Assembly: GCA_025200525.1 (NCBI GenBank)
Contig: CM045767.1
Span: forward strand, 5,591,437 to 5,655,436
Direction: 5' to 3'
Source of the DNA: Camellia lanceoleosa
Lineage: Eukaryota; Streptophyta; Magnoliopsida; Ericales; Theaceae
Length of the DNA: 64,000 bases
Shown here: piece by piece, positions 22,731 to 34,409 of the stretch
Numbering within the stretch: the stretch's first letter is position 1
How the letters are laid out: every line of letters begins with the position of its first letter
Notes under the pieces: model-generated
Told to the model about the DNA's origin: nothing
Database searches by the model: none
What the model saw: only the letters and a program-made list of their open reading frames with translations
Translations under genes and position numbers: made by a program

Positions 22731-22934
22731 TGTATGGATAAAGGAGCTCATAAATGATGCACTACTTGAGAAACTTCCATCACCTTGTTTTGGAAAGAGA
22801 GCGGAGTCCATAATCAGTCCATAAAATGCTCCGGTTTGAAATGAGATTCAGCTGTTGTTCTAGGATCGTTGAGTCTTGTATGTGCATTTGTAAATCCGAA
22901 TGATATGTAATCACCAATTGAAAATAACTTTAAG

Positions 22935-23086
22935 GCTATATTTGCATCATGAATTTGGTCAGTGATTTGCTGAGGGAAAAGGAATGGAAATGTGAAATAA
23001 CATCAGCTTGTATTCCATTCACATTTCTTTTCTCATTTCCTTTCCCTACACAAATCTCCACCTAAATCCAAGATCCAAACACAGCC
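22935..23086. mobile_element. Hairpin MITE, second copy of GTTTGG family
   Basis: Left end GGCTATATTTGCATCATG and reverse-complemented right end GGCTGTGTTTGGATCTTGG; arms continue inwards through GGAAAAGGAATGGAAATGTGAA and its complement, giving an almost complete hairpin of about 150 bp. Related to 6171-6315. A single-ended relic of the same end occurs at about 31573-31598. Confidence 0.65.
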
Positions 23087-26000
23087 CAAAGGAAGGAAAG
23101 GGGTTTTTTTGTTGAATCAGAGCTTCATACTACGACAGTGTAGAGGTAAGAAACACTGAACAGAAGCACAAATAGATTGAGAAAACATTGCTTCGTGATG
23201 AGATCCTTCATACAACTTACAGGTGGAATAATCTTCGCCACAAATGGGAAAAGGCAGACATAGCCAATATGAGGAACAAACCTCAATCTTGGCTGTTCTA
23301 AAACTTCCCGGACGAGCTCTCGACTTGCATAATGGTTGTTTCCCATTACTTCTCACCAAATCAAATGAACCTGGAAGGATTAATCATTTTTTTAGACTAT
23401 GCAATGTAGACAGTTCTTAGCATTTTATATTCTGGTTCAGTTGCATATAATAATTTCGTGAATTGTAGTTATTGTGTATAAGTTGAATACGAGTTCTACA
23501 TACACAGAAACCGATCAGTTGTGTCCGGTTCTGTGATCCTAGACTTTTTCCGTTGAATATAGGATAGTGGTACCATAATCTAAAAGGAATAATAAATGGG
23601 CAAGGAGCATACCTTTTCCGTGTGATTTCCAAAATCCAAGTAAGTTCCATGTGCATCATCAAAGTGCATCTGCAAAAACATTAAGCACCTTATTTAACTC
23701 CTTGAAACATCAGTTCATATTGAATTGGAAATAATTTTTTGATAGAATACAAATGTATTGCAGCAAAGAAGATTTCCAAATAATTATAAACTTTTCTTTT
23801 GCTTTCTACCTAATTATAGAACTACCAAAAAAAAAAAAAAAAAAGGCATCACCAATTACAAAAGATTATAGAAGCTCTAGAAGAACAAGAAATAATGCTA
23901 GATAACATAATGAACTTTGCACAAACCTGATTTAGGATTTCAAAATTCGACAGAAGCTTAGCTGTTGAATCATATTCCTTTCCTGCATTATTTCCATTTA
24001 GAGGTTTAATATGGCAAGACATGAACCCCGAGATGCAGATGTCTATTCCTATTGTCATACCTTCCCGAGTTCATGTTCCTTCTGAAGAAGCTTTGAGATT
24101 GAATGCGTGCAATCTGCTGCAAGAAACACCCAACATCTAAGATCCAAATGATGTTCATCTTCAGTTGGGTGCGACGCACGTGGATAATCATCCAACCCAG
24201 AGGTCAGTGTCTGGACATTCCAGTGACAATGTTAATATGGTAACACAACCATTGGTGTGTTTGATGAATAGATCTGTTTTAAACATTGGTAATGTTACTA
24301 AAAGGGGAACAATTGGATAAATAGATGGAATAAACTATGATTGGAGATCCAGAATCACAAGCATTCATGTACTTCATCTAGTTACACAGCTAGTGGTTTC
24401 AAAGGTTCTTCAATGAGTTGATTATGATACTCTTGTTTCCTCTTGGATTAGAAGAAACAATCTTTGTAAGGTTTTTAAGTTAGAGGATGAGTGAAAAAGA
24501 ACAGAATGTTGGAAGAAGAACAAAAATGGCTTAGGTAGATATATGGTGAACCCATAAGTTTGATAGGTTAGAGCAGGTGCACTGATTAAGGGATTCCTAC
24601 AGCATATTGATTAGGATCAATTTTGATCTGATTCAGCTCAGCCTTATGGATTGGCTTTAGTTGACTTGTATACATCATGTGCAGAGGCTGCGCCCCTTTA
24701 GGTGTTTTTTTAAAATTTTTTTTAATAATATTTACTTCTCAAAAAAAGGAAAAAAAAGAAAGAAATAGAGATCCTACTAGTGTACAGGACTACACAACTC
24801 CCAATATTTGAACCAAAAAATTCTGCTTGAGAACTCATATTCCATATCATGCCCAATATTGAATATCATTCCCTGTTTAAAAGCCCATAAGTAAAAGGAA
24901 ATAACGAGCATATTTAATTGGAAAAGATTACAAAAACCACATTTTTTCACAGCCTTAATCACTGCCCCCCTCGCAATGAGAGGGCAGGGGAAAAGTTGGT
25001 GTCCTTAGCAGGGCTGTATTTAATTATTCAGGAAATTTCATTAAATCATGTGAAGTAGAACCTTAGGATTTAATTCGCGCATGGTTGCATTGTCTCTTCC
25101 ATGCCAAAAATAGCTGCTCATATCCTTGCCTGTTAATCAAAGCACTGACTTAGAAAAGAAAATACTCACAGAAGTAAGAAACATATCAGCATATATCTTA
25201 TCTTTCTCAGAAACAATGATCCAAGTTGAAACATATTTTGCAGGAATTGTGAATGTCCTTTTTTTGTTTTTGTTTTTTTGATCAGCAACAAAGAACAAAA
25301 TTCTATTAATAATAGAAAAAAAGAAAAATATTCAAAATGAAAGAAAAAAATAAATTGTGAATGCGTTCTCTATATAGTTGGACTCAACAGAGTCGCAAGG
25401 ATCATACTTTGCTTGGCTACATGAATAACCATTCATCCTTTTGCTCACTTCTCTGCTATTCATGTTTTAAAATGTCTGACTAAAGGGGTAGCAGGGTCCA
25501 TCAGACACATTGTTGACAGATCAATATGATGTGGAATGTGGAAAGTTTATCCTATCATCAAGAAGTCTAGAGGAGACGGGCAGCATCCATTGGAATGCCC
25601 AATCTAGGATTGGTGGTAGAGTTTTCCAGTGATATCTCCAAATGGAAAAAATTAACAATGCTAGGGATATTCAACTAACAATCTTATTACTAACACAACT
25701 CATAAGCTTTAATGGATCTACCATCACTTGGCGTGGGACCTGCATAAACTTGCAAGTGTGTTGGTAAAACTGTTAGTATCCCTAACATTTCTCAAAAATT
25801 AATCACCCAATGAGAGAGAAATAAAAATAAAAATAAAACTCCAGATTTACCTGATTGTGTAGTATTAAACCATTGAAACCATGCTTCAAGGCGAACAAAT
25901 GCCCGGTCTAAGACAGAAGAAATCTGATCCCTCTCGGTGGCTGTAAACTTGTTTCTCTTCATGTAAATCTGAAAAAAGTGAAGTTTTGAGCTTTGATTAA

Positions 26001-27278
26001 AAAATGTCTACATCATGATATATATATATATATTTTTTGTGATGAATAAGGAATTTTTTTATCAGAAAAAAGCACCAAGATGATGCTAAAGAATATCATG
26101 ATATCATATTATTCTGTAGCAAATATATGAACATACCAGGAATACACACAGATAGACTATAGCTCAACTTAAATGAGAAAGAATGAAATATTACAAAACT
26201 TCAATACTCAAAATAATGCATAATTACAATTGGGTTAGATGTCGCTGACCAGGTACAGAGAAGATGTAAGCAGAGTTAATTATTGGTTTTATGTGGATGT
26301 ATGTTAAAGGGATCATCTTCAACATGATTACAATGATAATAACCCTTGTACTTGAGAGAAAATTCTTCAAGCTCACAAGTCATAAGCCCCCTCCCCCCTT
26401 CTTTATTTATTTATGTTACAAAGTATTGCTGCAGCACATACAGTGAATAATTGAAACACTCTCTTAAGTTGTGACCAAATGATGAAACATAGTTTCTGAT
26501 ATATAACATGTTTTCCTGCCCCTCACAATCAAGTTGTCACTAGAACCCTACAACTTCATATTTGAATCATCTGCTGTAATTTGTACCTCAATGCAAATAA
26601 ATGATCCATAGCTCTGCAGCTAATTAAGGCAATACTACTTAGAAACTGGATACGAAATTAGTAAATGATCAAACAAAATTCAGTTCTTATAGTCAGAAAA
26701 ATAGAGCCATGTGGACCATAGCTCCAACAAATAAATGGTTGGTGAAGAAAACAAACACGAACTTCAAAGCTAAAGTTTTAGTATGTAATGCTCCAGTGAT
26801 GAACAATCATCTGAATGATAAATTGGATAAGTGCTACGTGAATATACACACTTGCACTAACTCAAGTGTCACCATCAACTCACAAGGGTAAGATTTTCCT
26901 TAACAAGAAAATAATGGGCTGAATCCCTAAAATGCCATGATGAAAAAGAAAATTCTCACACAAAGAAATAGCAAAATTCAATTGAGAGATACAAACTAAC
27001 CCCGCAAAACCAGAAATAGTGTTGGTGGATTTCCATTTGTTGGATGCTGAATAATATATTCCTCAGGGACCTTACTGCAAAAAAGATAAAAAAGGAAATA
27101 TGTTAATTGTCAATGAAAATTTTTGAAATCCCAAACTCATTACATCGCTTGCTCGAGTGCCTCAAATCACCTTCGAGCTTCATCACCCAAAATCTGTTCA
27201 CGTGGAATCCATCCATCAACATTCATCAAATCTAACCAATGTCCAATGATATCCAAGGAAATATGTATATCCCAACGC

Positions 27279-27654
27279 CTGCTCAATGTTAAGGAAAAAT
27301 ATTTATATAAAAGCAAGCAAGCAACGATGGTTAGACTGATAATTTCCCAAAGGTTGAACATGGTTTTACTCAGAAGGCCATTTTAGGTTTTGAAGGCTAG
27401 GAGCTCCTTTGCTTTTAACTTGCAGTTTAACAGTAAAAGTCCAAAAAATTTATACCAATATAGAAATTTCATGCTATACACAGCATCAAATTGTGTCACT
27501 TACAAAGTTATTCGCTATTATTTCAATAACCCATATGCTTATTTATTCCCTCCAGAAAATTAATTATCCCAATTCTCCCCATCTATGCCCTTTCATTAAG
27601 TCATGTCCACTTCTTTGTTGTTAGTAAGACTGATTTTTTTGGTTATCTTTACAG
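27279..27654. other. Junction between two 5'-truncated pseudogenes
   Basis: The most 5' GCS1 exon ends at 27278 (- strand) and the first PHD/acyltransferase exon starts at 27655 (+ strand). No upstream exon of either gene was found in this 376-bp AT-rich gap, although both families have large N-terminal parts. A deletion or rearrangement breakpoint most likely lies here. Confidence 0.55.
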
Positions 27655-30600
27655 GGCTCACGATTTTAGTGTTGAAAATTTTGATGAACGAACAGTTATG
27701 CTCTGTGACCAAGTAGGGCTTGCATTTTCTCTTATATATTTTACCATGTGTGTTCTTTTTAATTATCTAAATCTAACTGTTTATTGCTGTTTAGTGTGAG
27801 AAGGAGTACCATGTTGGCTGCTTGCATTACAGTGGCCACTGTGATTTAAAAGTAAGTTTCAGAATCTTTGTAATGCTTTCAACATGTATTTATTCAGCGA
27901 CTTAGTATAGTTTCTCACATTTGGTGCAGGAACTGCCCAGGGATAAGTGGTTTTGTTGTGATGATTGCAATAGGATCCATGTGGCACTACAAAATTTAGT
28001 TTTAGTTGGTGCGGAGATGATTCCAGCTTCAGTGTCATATGCAATACACAGAAAACATGTCGAGAAAGGATTTACAGATGGAGTTTCAAATGATGTTCAA
28101 TGGTGGATTTTAAGTGGGAGAAGTCACTATCCAGAACATTTGCCAGTACTGTCTAGGGCTGCTGTAATTTTTTGAGTAAGTTTTTGCTGATACCATGTAG
28201 AATAGCAAAACGTGATTTTTAAAATTTGTAAAAGCCTGTCTAATTTTGTTCTTATCTATTCTAGTGCTACTTCTCGGTTACTTCTCTTTAGCAACATAAT
28301 GTAATGTGATGTGCTAGAAGAAACAGATCTGGGCGCCAGGACCTCTTCGGGGCATTTGGTTAATATTGATTCTCTATGCTATATCTTAAATGTATCTTTG
28401 TCCAAAAATGGTTTTGATTTTGACTTCTTTTTCCTTTTGCTGTATAGTCCTTCTGACAGCAGTTGTATAAAGATACTTCTTTTTGTTATGTTATACTTTC
28501 TTTTATTACTTAATTTTATTGGGGGGTTAAACCTATTTATGTGTCTCATCTTTGGCAGGAATGTTTTGATCCTATTGTTGCAACTTCTGGTCGTGATCTT
28601 ATACCTGTTGTGGTCTGTGGGTAAGTTATCATTGTACATTGTGCTTAAGTAGCTCTTCATCTGAAGGGTGTATCTACCAAAACTTATGCCATACAGAAGA
28701 AATTTAAGTGCTTTGTGAGGAAAATTTCATCATTTCCCTCTATTAATGAATTGGTGTGAAATGAAGTTATTTTGTAGGTTGTCAACAAATACTTGTGACT
28801 ACATTAATTAAGTATACATTATTAAAAAGAATGCATTTTGGAGGAGGAAAATATGAATTTTGCTTACAAACAAACCTCTATTTTATGTCCTAGAATTGTT
28901 CGACTCACATTATGTGCTTTTCAAAGATTGACAATAAGGTTCAATTAGGAGAAAAGGATTGGTTTTATTTAATGAAATTTGAGAACAGAAAAATAAGGAG
29001 AAAAAGGGCGCTATGCAAGTAGATTGTTTGCTTCACTAGTTAAATTTCCCTGACTTCTTATTGATCTTTATGTTTTTGGTTAATCTACCAAACCTGTTTA
29101 AAATGCCCTTTGTTGTACTTAATGCAGGAGAAATATATCTGGGCAAGAATTTGGTGGAATGTACTGTGTCGTTTTAATCGTAAAGTAAGCTGCTTCACAT
29201 TAAAGTTGTTTCTGCATGTTTTATTAATTTACTTTGCATTTTCATTTTCATTTTTGTTAATGGTTGTTATTAGTTTTATGTTATTATTTTTTAATCATTG
29301 GATTCCAAAATGTCGTACATAGGTCAGTTGTATCGGCTGGTCTTCTGAGGATTTTTGGACGTGAGGTTGCTGAGCTTCTTCTAGTGGCTACAAGTAGAGA
29401 GAATCAAGGAAAAGTAAGTTTTTCTTTTGTTTTTTAATTTTCTTTATTTATTGATTTTTTCCCTTTCTGTGCAGCCGGAGTTATTCCTTCCTTTTTGTTT
29501 GTGTTGATGATTTTTTTTTTTATCTGTAGGGATATTTCCAAGCATTGTTTTCATGTATCGAGAGCCTATTGTATTCCCTGAATGTTGAAAACCTGGTACT
29601 CCCTATTGCTGCGGAAGCTGAATCAATCTGGACGAAAAAATTAGGTTTCAGAAAGATGAGTGATGAAAAGGTAATGCTCTTCTACAACTTAATTAATGGC
29701 TCAAATTTTTTTCTCCCATGTTTTTACCTTAAACTTATAGAATCTCCAGTCTGCATGGAAAATGCAATGGGAATGCATTCTATGTTACACTCGGTATTTG
29801 GCACCGCATATTAGTTACTTTTGTCAGTGCATTGACCAGAGATGTGTAGCCAGAGCTTTTCATTGCCATTTTATAATTGGGTAAGGGAAGAACATAGATT
29901 TTGTGGTCTTAGATGATATGGGTTAGTTATCAAAGTGATCAATAAATCACATTTTGTTAATTAACAAATCTTGTCTTTCCCGATCGGGCATTGTTTGAGG
30001 TTCTTTCTTTACAGTGTCAACCTTAAAATACATTTGCTTCAATTTTGAGTTAATGCACAACTCTATAGTTTTGTATGCCTCGGAAGGAGGTACATAACAT
30101 GTATGCAGTGGCGGAGCCACAGTGGGTCTAGGGAGGTCACATGCCTCCCTTGGATTTTGGAATAATTTTTTTTGCAAACATAAAAAAATTATAAAATATT
30201 ATTTAGAGTGAAAATAAAGATTTTTAAAATTATGAGAATAATAATGGTTGTTTTTTATTGAAAATAAAGATATTATGATAAGTCATATTATTAGCTATGA
30301 AAATTTCAATACAATGGCGATGTCTATCATTATTGACAAACAATTATAATTAATCTCAATGAAGATATGTAATTTATTGAATTGTTAGTTACATTTGACA
30401 TTTGGGGTTCATCCTCTATATGTTTTTTTACTATTGATTGGTAATATCATATGTCAATGATGACGTGGTATTACTATTATATTGAATTTTTACTAAACTT
30501 TTTATAAAAAATTACTTTATTATTATATAATTTATTTTAAAACTTATATCCATGATTTTTTTTTATATTGTCCATGATATACTAGTTACAAATAATATAT

Positions 30601-31063
30601 ATATATATATATATTTATTTATCTTTCTTGAAGTCAATCATAAAAATTTATGTGAAATATTTTTGTAAAAATTTTCAATGTTATAATTAATAAGTGCCCC
30701 CTTTGATTTAATTTCTTGGCTTCACCACTGCACGTATGCCATGAGATAGGATTGAAACAACTACATATTTATACAAGTGAAGATGTTACTATAAATTCTT
30801 TCTTTTTCTTTTAAGAAGGGAAAAAAAAAAATTTACATTTCCACTCTGAAAAAGGGTATTGGCAAAATGGGTACTTACATGGTTTAATTGGGCATCGACT
30901 TTGGTACTATTTGTGTCCCATGTTTATGTTCACAGCCAGTGCTTCAGTACTAACTGATATAAACATGTCTGAGCAGTTATTGAAGTATACGAGGAACCTC
31001 CAGCTGACGATTTTTAAGGGGACATCAATGTTAGAAAAGAAGGTGCAGCAGATAGTAGATTAG
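27655..31063 (+). pseudogene. PHD-finger/acyl-CoA N-acyltransferase pseudogene (IDM1-like)
   Basis: Eight exon remnants: 27655-27712, 27795-27851, 27930-28175, 28559-28620, 29128-29184, 29323-29413, 29530-29670 and 30977-31063. They encode the second half of a large chromatin regulator of the At2g36720/IDM1 group: a PHD finger (LCDQ then CEKEYHVGCL, WFCCDDCNRIH), then a GNAT-like acyltransferase fold (GRNISGQEFGGMYC, GLLRIFGREVAEL, SLNVENLVLP, AEAESIWTKKLGF, LTIFKGTSMLEKKV). Introns have normal borders and the last exon ends naturally at TAG 31061-31063. Two faults: exons for the long N-terminal half are missing, and TGA at 28173-28175 sits just before a splice donor where the family has Arg, consistent with CGA to TGA. 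The last intron carries a hAT element. A short truncated protein from the 5' exons is possible but unlikely. Confidence 0.88.
30106..30730. mobile_element. hAT MITE (CAGKGGCGGAG family), copy 2
   Basis: Starts CAGTGGCGGAGCCAC and ends, reverse complemented, CAGTGGTGAAGCCAAG. Flanks CATGTATG (30098-30105) and CACGTATG (30731-30738) match at 7 of 8 positions. Same orientation and internal order as 21505-22151 (GGTCACRTGCC block, TGCAAACATAAAAA, terminal (TA)n run). It lies in the last intron of the acyltransferase remnant. Confidence 0.88.
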
Positions 31064-31373
31064 CGACGTGCGGTTAAAGGTGTAGGAATTAGGGATTATT
31101 TTGTTCATTCTTGGTTGTAGTAATACTGCTGCTATCTTCTTTGGTTAGCATGCCAGTGATCTGATTGAGAATTGTTTTTGTTTTCATGTATGAATAGGAG
31201 GGGAGGTGTGTCACAAAGCAGCCATGCATGCTGACCTTTTAATATGCATGCATGATGTTGTTTCTTTCTTTTCTTAATTCTTTTATCTCTGCATTTTGTC
31301 TTCGTGTATGCGAACAGTTTGAGATGAAAAAATACTCTTTTAGAGTGTGCATTGCAGGAAGATATTTTTGTTA

Positions 31374-31525
31374 GGGAAAATTTCAAAAAAGTGGAGAGTA
31401 GAAAAAAATAATTTCAAAGTGATGAAGGTACAAGATAGACTTGCACAATCTAATGCATAAAAATCACTTGTACTTCCATCACTTCGAAATTATTTTTCTA
31501 CTCCATTTTTTTATTTTATACTCCC
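31374..31525. mobile_element. 152-bp hairpin MITE with perfect 9-bp TSD
   Basis: Flanked by TTTTTGTTA at 31365-31373 and 31526-31534. The two halves are complementary over about 40 bp (left GAAGGTACAAG..., right CTTGTACTTCC...) and more weakly out to the ends (GGGAAAATTTC / GGGAGTATAAA). Nine-base duplication suggests Mutator-like mobilisation. A transcript would fold into one long hairpin. Confidence 0.8.
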
Positions 31526-31534
31526 TTTTTGTTA

Positions 31535-32778
31535 CAGTATGTACCTGGACATAGAACAATGAAACTCTTTAGGCTGTGTTTGAATTTTGGATTTATGGAA
31601 GTAATTGCTCAGTTCTCTCTCCCCTGCACCCCTCCACAAACTGCAGTTTGCTAATATGTTTTGCTTAGTTTGGCTGTTCTAGGTTTAGTTTGGTAGACAA
31701 ACAAACTTGTCATCTAGATCTGTTTTTAGGGTAGGGTTGTCAATGTCAAGGGAATGGTTGTAGAGCAAAGATGCATCGAATATTAAAACTCTAGCGGCAG
31801 GCCATTGGCTGTCACATGGAGAAATTGTGTGTGGAGCTGAGCAAGGCAACGCCGTTTCAAAAATTGTAAGGCCTATTGATTCATTGCTTCTTGTGTATGA
31901 CAGTGAGACCTAGTAGTACGAATTCAAAATTGTTTTTGTTCAATGAATTGGGGTCAGATATATGCCACAATAATAGTGAATCGAAATTTGCCTATCATAT
32001 GGCCTTTGTTGAGAAGAGATTTTTGTTATGGCTTTGTTTGGATTGAAAACAAAATTTTCACAGTTTGGTCTAAGCTTTGTATGTTGAGTACAATGCAGAA
32101 CCTTTTAGCATCTAGAACTTGCTAAAAATTTGTGGTATTTGGTGATAATCAGCCCAATAATATTATTAATTGAAAATTAGAAATGTCATGTACATAAGGG
32201 GGAGAAAAAAAAATTAGAAAAGTTTTCAAAATTTAATTGTATGATAATTCTGTTTTATTGTGTTGGTTTAGGATATAAAATCATGTGATTAGCCTATGTA
32301 TGTAGTCAATTCTTAATTCCATTTTCGGATATAAAAATGGGTCTTTAAAAAAATTTATATTGATGTATTATTTTTTATCCTTTCATTTTCAGTTGAAATA
32401 CCAACTAGCTCATGGGTGGAACTGAATCAATAAATTTTGAATCCATAATTGATTTTACTATGTTATTTGTTTGATATCCTATATTCTTTGTATATTGGAC
32501 AAATATATAAACATAAGGAGTATACCAAAAAAAAAAAAGAAACAAAAAATCACTTATATAGAATATGACTTTGGAGATTTATATCAATTCATTTTAAACT
32601 ATAAGACCTAGCTCATTATTTTAAAGATGTCATGCAAATTTGTATCAGTGATTTTAAACCAAAAGACCTAACTTATTATTTTAAAAATGTCATTATCATA
32701 TATTGATGCATTTCATCTATGTCAACAACATTTTTAAAATAATAAATCAGTTTAATATTGGTCTCCTTTTTTCTTTTC

Positions 32779-32819
<41 letters not shown>

Positions 32820-33152
32820 GAAATGAACAAATTCAAATCTATGACATTATTTTGTACAAATTTTTATTTGCATATCAAAAATTTTCTTTTATTTTTATTT
32901 TTGTGAAACCAATTCTTGGCCATACTCTCTCATGCTTGTCCATCCTTTTGGTATTTTAATGGTTCTTCAGAAGTTCATATTTCATATTGCTACTTCTTTT
33001 AACTTGGCAAAATTAAAAGACTTGTATTGATCATAAAACACTAAATAATTTGGGGTTAATTAGTCAAACTAGCCGAGGTCTAATTCACATGAACCAGTTA
33101 GTCACACAAATCTTGTGTGCTCATAATAAGGTTTAAATTTTTTATAACTATA
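31535..33152. other. AT-rich intergenic DNA, no gene seen
   Basis: No supported gene. Contains a (CT)n microsatellite at about 32786-32816 and two near-identical 'ACCTA...CTTATTATTTTAAA-ATGTCAT' words near 32610 and 32670. Confidence 0.5.
32786..32816. repeat. (CT)n microsatellite
   Basis: About 15 CT units; nearby open frames are artefacts of it. Confidence 0.9.
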
Positions 33153-33960
33153 CACTACAAGAAAATATAGTTTTGGCGACCACTTTTGTCGACTAAGAAT
33201 ATTTTGGTCGCCAAAAGTTGTGGAATTGGCGACCAAAAATTATATTAGTGGTAAAAGTACAATATTTAGCTACTAAATTTTTTTAGTCAGGGTATATTGA
33301 TTATTGGTGACTAAAAAAAAAATTTTGTTGCTAAAAATTCTACAATTGGCAACTAAAAAAAATTTAGTCGCTAAATTTGCCACAATTGGCGACTAAAAAT
33401 ATATTTTAGTCGTTGCATAGTTAGTTTTGGCTACTAAAATTGTTTAATCTCTGAATAAAAACAAAAATTAACTTTTTATTTTTGGCGACCAAAAGCATGG
33501 TCGCCAAATATTTATTTTTAGTGACTAAAAAATATTTGTCGCTGTATAGTTAGTTTTAGCTGCCAAAATTATTTAGTCGTCGAATAAAAAACAAAAATTT
33601 ACTTTTTTATCTTTGGTCGCCAAAAAATTATTTTTTAGTTGCTGTATAGTTAGTTTTGGCTACTAAAATTATTTAGTCGCCGAATGAAAAATAAAAAATT
33701 ACTTTTTATCTTTGGTGACGAAAAGTTTGGTCACCAAAAATTTATTTTCGGCAATTAAAAAATATTTTAGTCGCAGAATAAAAAATTAAAAAATTAATTT
33801 TTATCTTTGGCAACCAAAAGTTCGGTGGACAAAAATTTATTTTTAGCGACTAAAAAAAATTTTAGTTGCCAAAAAGCTAAAATTTTTGGAGGGAGACATT
33901 TCAAATTTTGGAGGGATTTATAAAACTAATTGGCGACCAAAATGTTTAGTCGCAAATTGT
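33153..33960 (+). mobile_element. CACTA (En/Spm) transposon, left end
   Basis: Begins CACTACAAGAAAA, the hallmark terminal repeat of plant CACTA elements, followed by more than a dozen subterminal copies of TTTGGCGACC / TTTAGTCGCCAAA in both orientations up to about 33955. No matching TTTTCTTGTAGTG end of this family was found, so the element is truncated or its right part was replaced. The right boundary given is the end of the subterminal repeats. Confidence 0.85.
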
Positions 33961-34115
33961 GTAAAATAACCAATAACCACATATATATATATGCATACAT
34001 ATATATTTTGTTTCCAAACCAAACCCTAAACAAACCAGTGCCTCTCTCTCTCTTCAGCATCTCTCTTCCTCTCCCTCTTCTTATTTTCTACTCCTCTCCT
34101 CTCCTTCTCTATCGC

Positions 34116-34409
34116 TAGGGATGGCAATGAGGGTTAATGGGATGGATATTAATTCCCCATCCCCATTCCCCTATAATAATTTTTCCCTATTCCCCATTCC
34201 CCATGGATACTAACCTCTCTATCTCCTAACGGGTTTGTATTTTCCCTAACCTAACATGACCTTCTTCTTTTATCTTTTTTTTTTCCAAGGTTCACAACCA
34301 AAGCTAAATATATATTCAATCTTATTTTATTTTATTTGGCTCAACAACAAAATCAAATACACATTAATTAATTAAAAAGTTTGTTTTAAATAATCAAATA
34401 TATAATTTT
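34116..34409. mobile_element. hAT-like end fragment (TAGGGATGGCAAT)
   Basis: TAGGGATGGCAATGAGGG followed by CCCCATCCCCATTCCCC-type sequence is the same end type as the hAT element at 13128. The other end is absent; the sequence stops at the gypsy LTR starting at 34410. Confidence 0.5.

Larger units (their letters stand above)
21284..27278 (-). pseudogene. GCS1: Mannosyl-oligosaccharide glucosidase pseudogene, 5'-truncated
   Basis: Twelve exon remnants of alpha-glucosidase I (GH63; trims the outer glucose of N-glycans in the ER): 27171-27278, 27001-27074, 25851-25968, about 25090-25133, 24061-24210, 23927-23977, 23613-23669, 23221-23370, 22794-22874, 22327-22436, 22160-22223, 21284-21410. Clear family motifs include [64 protein letters not shown]-like FVPHIGYV and [13 protein letters not shown]. 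Roughly the first 520 residues of the ~850-residue enzyme are absent. Lesions: an in-frame TGA at 23355-23353, a TAG at 21373-21371 where Trp is expected, a probable frameshift at the start of exon 25851-25968, and an early TAA. Splice sites are mostly still good, so decay is fairly recent. It hosts a hAT, a Helitron and a MITE. Confidence 0.9.
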
